Shown here one piece after another: positions 29,804 through 31,831 of a stretch of 31,831 bases of DNA (its first letter is position 1; every line of letters starts with the position of its first letter). The position numbers and the translations under genes are program-made. The notes beneath the pieces were generated by a model. It was not told the origin of the DNA. It saw nothing but the letters and a program-made list of their open reading frames with translations, and did not search any database. The stretch covers positions 1-31,831 of the forward strand of contig LRSR01013644.1 of assembly GCA_001579985.1 (NCBI GenBank), read 5' to 3'. This DNA is from Hypsibius dujardini. Its lineage: Eukaryota > Tardigrada > Eutardigrada > Parachela > Hypsibiidae.

Positions 29804-31546
29804 GGCAGGCAGGCAGGCAGGCAGGCAGCAGGCAGCAGGCAGGCAGGCAGGCATACAGGCAGGCATAGAGAGTGAGAGAGACAGACAGAAAAACTTCCAA
29901 CGTCAATTCTGCTGTAAACAAAGTTGTTTCATTCTATAGAATAAGGCTCGCTACTCCATGCGTCTGCGAAATGTCACTAAGCCCGTGGAGCTCAGCCCCA
30001 TCAACAGCAAGGAAGACTCGCGGATTGAGTTAAACTGCATGAAGAATTTGAAAAAACGCGAGGAGGGCGATGGGGGACAAGACGACGATTTGATGAACAC
30101 CGCGTCAACTTCGTCGATGATGCCGGCGAAGCGGCGTCTGCGGACCGCCAGTTTCGTTGACACTTACTACAGCGCTATGGCGGACCTCCAAACCGAGTCG
30201 GAGTTGCAGAAGGCCAACCGAAGAAATCGCGCCTACAGCGCCAGTCAGGAGTGGGAGCGAGTCAAGGTGGAGCAGGAACGCAGTCGGTTGTACCATCTCT
30301 ATGGTTTGAAGAAGGCTGTCTGCGCGCGTTTCAACGACGAGCCAATCGGTAAATCAATTTTTTTGTTTATCTTATGTCTGTCTGTTTCTTCACTGGTCTG
30401 TCCATCCATCAACGTGCTTGCTCAGTTTCCTGATATTCAGTCTGTATACTAATCTTTCTATTTCGCTTCCTGCCTGTCAGTCTATCTCATTGTCAGTCTG
30501 CTCTCTATGTCTCTCTTCTTGTCTGGCTGCTTTTCTTCATGTCTGCCTTCATGTCTGTCTGTCGGTTGATGAGTCTTTCTGTCCGACTTATTTCATGTCT
30601 GTCTTTATGTCCGCCTGCCTGCCTATCAGTCTGCGTATCTCTTTATCCGTCGCTCTGTCAGTCATTCGGTCTATCGGGCATTTACACGTTTGTCTGTCTA
30701 CCCTCGAGTCTGTCTTCATGTCTGCCTGTCAGGCTGCCTGTCAGTCTGGGTATCTGACTGGCTGTTTTCATGTATGTCTGTATATTCTCGTGTCTGTTTT
30801 CATCCCTGTCTGACTGATATCTGACCGTCTTTATTTTTTTTTTTTTTTTGTCTGTTTGTCTATTTTCATACCAGTTGGCCTATCTCTATTTCTTGTCATC
30901 CCTTCTTTTCATTTCTGTCACAGACAAATTAGTAGCCGCATCAGCCTCACCATCACCACCCGTCGAGCCCTCGTTATCGACACCTTCAACGCACAAGAGC
31001 ATCGTCCTCCGCTTCACCACCAAACCAGACGGTCCGTCCCGACTCTCCGGCCCCGCCAACGGTCTCTCGTCATCATCAACGACAACAAAAATTACCATCA
31101 AACGGCTCTCCTCCCCGGAAACGCAGGTCGCCACTGCCGTCAAACGGTCCCGTACCGTGCGCGCCATGATTGAGGACAGCATGAGGAAGAACGCCGAGTA
31201 CGAGCGCTACCATCAGGCCGGAGCGCAACGCATCGCGGTGGCTCATCCGCCGGCCTTTCACCTTCCAGTGACGACGACGCCGGTGACGACTCCGACAAGG
31301 CCGCCCATCACCGCGGCTGAAATTATATCCGCTGCGACGGCGCTCCGTTCAGACGTCTTTGGGAAGACCGTCGGGGGCCTGGGGAACGTCCTGTCGGTGA
31401 AGGATTCCATGGTGGTGAAGATACCGCCTGCAACGAATGAGGAGGTGACGGCGTTTGCGTCGGCCGATCTGGCGGATTTTATCGGTGCTCGAAGTATTGC
31501 GATACCTGGTGGTTCTTTGGCGGCTATCGAAGACGTCTTACCGGTG
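24765..31546 (+). CDS. PHD-finger chromatin protein, KMT2E/SETD5/UpSET-like, 3' end outside window
   Basis: Coding exons 24765-24834, 25580-25980, 26759-27242, 28132-28523, 29244-29726, 29940-30348 and 30924-31546 give 954 codons in one open frame, continuing past the window. The product should be a nuclear histone-tail reader. Residues about 247-292 form a Cys4-His-Cys3 PHD finger: C249, C251, C263, C266, H271, C274, C288, C291, with VWQH and CMGV as in KMT2E. A basic stretch at about 185-218 looks like a nuclear signal, and IKRE at 227-230 fits a SUMO site. At 407-431, MSRDDRKILQYEQMFQRMED resembles the TREERK helix that follows the SET domain in KMT2E/SETD5. No SET domain lies between PHD and helix. 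The rest is low complexity: Q8 at 92-99, Pro/Ala and His runs in exon 5. In-frame TAA 6 bases before the ATG triplet supports the start; the third ATG (24771) has the best context. Confidence 0.8.
24835..25579 (+). other. PHD gene intron after the start exon
   Basis: AT-rich, GTAGCA...GCAG, with no coding signal. TTGATTGATTG occurs near 25370. Confidence 0.7.
25580..25980 (+). CDS. PHD gene exon 2, Ser- and Gln-rich
   Basis: The acceptor is CAATTGCAG and the donor GTACGG at 25981, phase 1 in, phase 0 out. It encodes EKKYRIPLNSSISLLSISGG, Ser/Gly/Lys-rich sequence, eight consecutive Gln, a Ser-rich block and a C-terminus ending RSVVLE. Two other long frames overlap this exon; only this one joins both neighbours. 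Confidence 0.75.
25981..26758 (+). other. PHD gene intron 2
   Basis: AT-rich, GTACGG...CTAG. The words TTAATTTAAAT and AATTTAAAAT recur. Nothing coding is seen. Confidence 0.7.
26759..27242 (+). CDS. PHD gene exon 3, encoding the PHD finger
   Basis: The acceptor is TTGCTCCTAG and the donor GTACCT at 27243, phase 0 in, phase 1 out. A Lys/Arg/Ser-rich basic half (KKKPRKQQQQ) precedes an acidic hinge (PEEEENAANEESD). The full PHD finger spans about 27026-27160, all eight zinc ligands in this one exon. By eye-alignment to KMT2E, the VWQH Trp of the methyl-lysine cage is kept but the cage Met appears to be Gln (GEQIQC versus GYMICC). H3K4me3 binding is therefore not certain. Confidence 0.88.
27243..28131 (+). 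repeat. PHD gene intron 3, microsatellite and opposed minisatellite
   Basis: A (CCGT/CTGT)n tract at 27280-27365 follows the donor closely. From about 27367 to 27700 the plus strand is rich in GAGACGGAAG-type words. From about 27780 to 28060 it is rich in the complementary CTTCCGTCTC-type words of the minisatellite seen at 8840-9245. The intron therefore holds opposed arms of one degenerate repeat family that could pair in the transcript. Confidence 0.55.
28132..28523 (+). CDS. PHD gene exon 4, charged helix
   Basis: The acceptor is GAAATTTCAG and the donor GTAAGG at 28524, phase 1 in, phase 0 out. A basic start (EARSRRKAKRVSHHQRK) and polar linker lead to MSRDDRKILQYEQMFQRMED and a basic tail. 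That segment matches the KMT2E/SETD5 helix [20 protein letters not shown] at S/T-R, R-K, Q, F, R, E and R positions. Confidence 0.8.
28524..29243 (+). other. PHD gene intron 4
   Basis: AT-rich, with loose repeats of TTTGAAATTAATTTT near 28635-28750. No coding signal is seen. Confidence 0.65.
29244..29726 (+). CDS. PHD gene exon 5, Pro/Ala- and His-rich
   Basis: The acceptor is TTTTCTTTAG and the donor GTTAGA at 29727, a weak donor; phase 0 in and out, 161 codons. It encodes PPPTPPPAPTPAPAPAPAP, an HHHHHLHQPPPP run, and a basic RMRKVRRSKEEKAAKARK block followed by acidic Ser. The exon is 3n and phase 0-0, so skipping would keep the frame. Confidence 0.75.
29767..29890 (+). repeat. (GACA)n/(GGCA)n microsatellite in intron 5
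   Basis: Pure ACAG units at 29770-29802 grade into AGGC units to about 29865, then GAGA/GACA. It fills most of the 213-base intron. Confidence 0.9.
29940..30348 (+). CDS. PHD gene exon 6
   Basis: The acceptor is CATTCTATAG and the donor GTAAAT at 30349, phase 0 in, phase 1 out. It encodes NKARYSMRLRNVTKPVEL, an acidic/Ser linker, and a helical charged segment (MADLQTESELQKANRRNR, then EWERVKVEQERSRLYHLYGL). This is the least low-complexity part after the PHD exon. I do not recognise the domain. It is flanked by complementary microsatellites. Confidence 0.78.
30363..30920 (+). repeat. (CTGT)n-derived intron 6 of the PHD gene
   Basis: Practically the whole 575-base intron is degenerate CTGT/CTGC/TTCATGTCTGTC sequence, with a T17 run at 30833-30849, and ends in the acceptor. 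TTCATGTCTGTCTGTC recurs, suggesting secondary amplification. Confidence 0.85.
30924..31546 (+). CDS. PHD gene exon 7, last in window
   Basis: The acceptor is CATTTCTGTCACAG and the donor GTAAGC at 31547, phase 1 in, phase 0 out, 207 codons. It begins Ser/Pro-rich, then SIVLRFTTKPDGP and TTKITIKRLSSPE, a basic helix (KRSRTVRAMIEDSMRKNAEY), a Thr/Pro linker, and an Ala/Val/Ile-rich end finishing AIEDVLPV. No SET signature is seen. Confidence 0.75.
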
Positions 31547-31700
31547 GTAAGCATTTTTACTTGTAATTTTGGAGACCGACCAAGATTTTGCGTTAACGTT
31601 AACGAAAGAGTCGGTGCTGGTGGTTGGACAGACATCGAGGCTGGCTGCTGGCACCGTAACGGATAGTCTATGAGGCCGGCAGAAAGAAAGAAAAGCAGCT

Positions 31701-31785
31701 AAACAGGCAGACAGACAGGCAGACAGGCGGGCGGACGGACGGACGGACGGACGGACGGACGGACGGACGGACGGACGGACGGACG

Positions 31786-31831
<46 letters not shown>
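31701..31831 (+). repeat. (GGAC)n to (AGAC)n compound microsatellite at the right edge
   Basis: GGCAGACA units, then about fifteen GGAC units from about 31729 to 31790, then pure AGAC units to the last base. It lies in the intron after exon 7, and the window ends inside it. Confidence 0.95.

Noticed and set aside
1-31831. tRNA, rRNA and CRISPR signals
   Set aside because: No tRNA-like GGTTCGAATCC box with paired arms, no rRNA-like sequence and no regularly spaced direct repeats with unique spacers were seen.

Overview
This is a stretch of nuclear DNA from an animal, probably an invertebrate. It has GT-AG introns, CCAAT-box and TATA promoters, an ARL6IP5 orthologue, a PHD-finger chromatin gene, and very many tetranucleotide microsatellites and small fold-back DNA elements. 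The sequence alone does not fix the phylum. Exon boundaries were worked out by hand: every junction obeys GT-AG, keeps one open frame, and the summed coding lengths divide by three.

Layout. (1) 1-7.7 kb, plus strand: a seven-exon gene (587-7611) for a 727-residue, low-complexity, repeat-rich protein I do not recognise. All six introns are phase 1. Four exons end, right at the splice donor, in a related Ser/His/Gly module, so the gene looks built by exon duplication. A double-TATA promoter lies in an unusual symmetrical cluster of GTCTTG/CAAGAC motifs. Introns 3, 4 and 6 carry four fold-back or terminal-inverted-repeat elements. (2) 7.7-10.27 kb: intergenic DNA with GACA/CTGT microsatellites, a roughly 40-bp minisatellite, and one doubtful small secreted-peptide candidate. 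(3) 10.27-12.21 kb, minus strand: a complete three-exon ARL6IP5 (PRA1 family protein 3) gene of 189 aa. (4) 12.2-24.7 kb: about 12.4 kb with no convincing coding exon. It starts with a CCAAT-rich, TATA-less, probably bidirectional promoter and continues as what is probably the long 5' intron of the next gene. (5) 24.7 kb to the right end, plus strand: seven coding exons (954 codons, running off the window) of a PHD-finger nuclear protein. It resembles the KMT2E/SETD5/UpSET family in the PHD finger and in a charged helix, but no SET domain lies between these two parts, where it would be expected.

The genes do not form a pathway. ARL6IP5 is an ER membrane protein, the PHD protein is a predicted chromatin reader, and the first gene is of unknown role. 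The main interest is structural: a phase-1 exon-module gene, several fold-back elements (one with an inferable empty site), complementary microsatellites flanking an internal exon of the PHD gene, and its apparently SET-less architecture.
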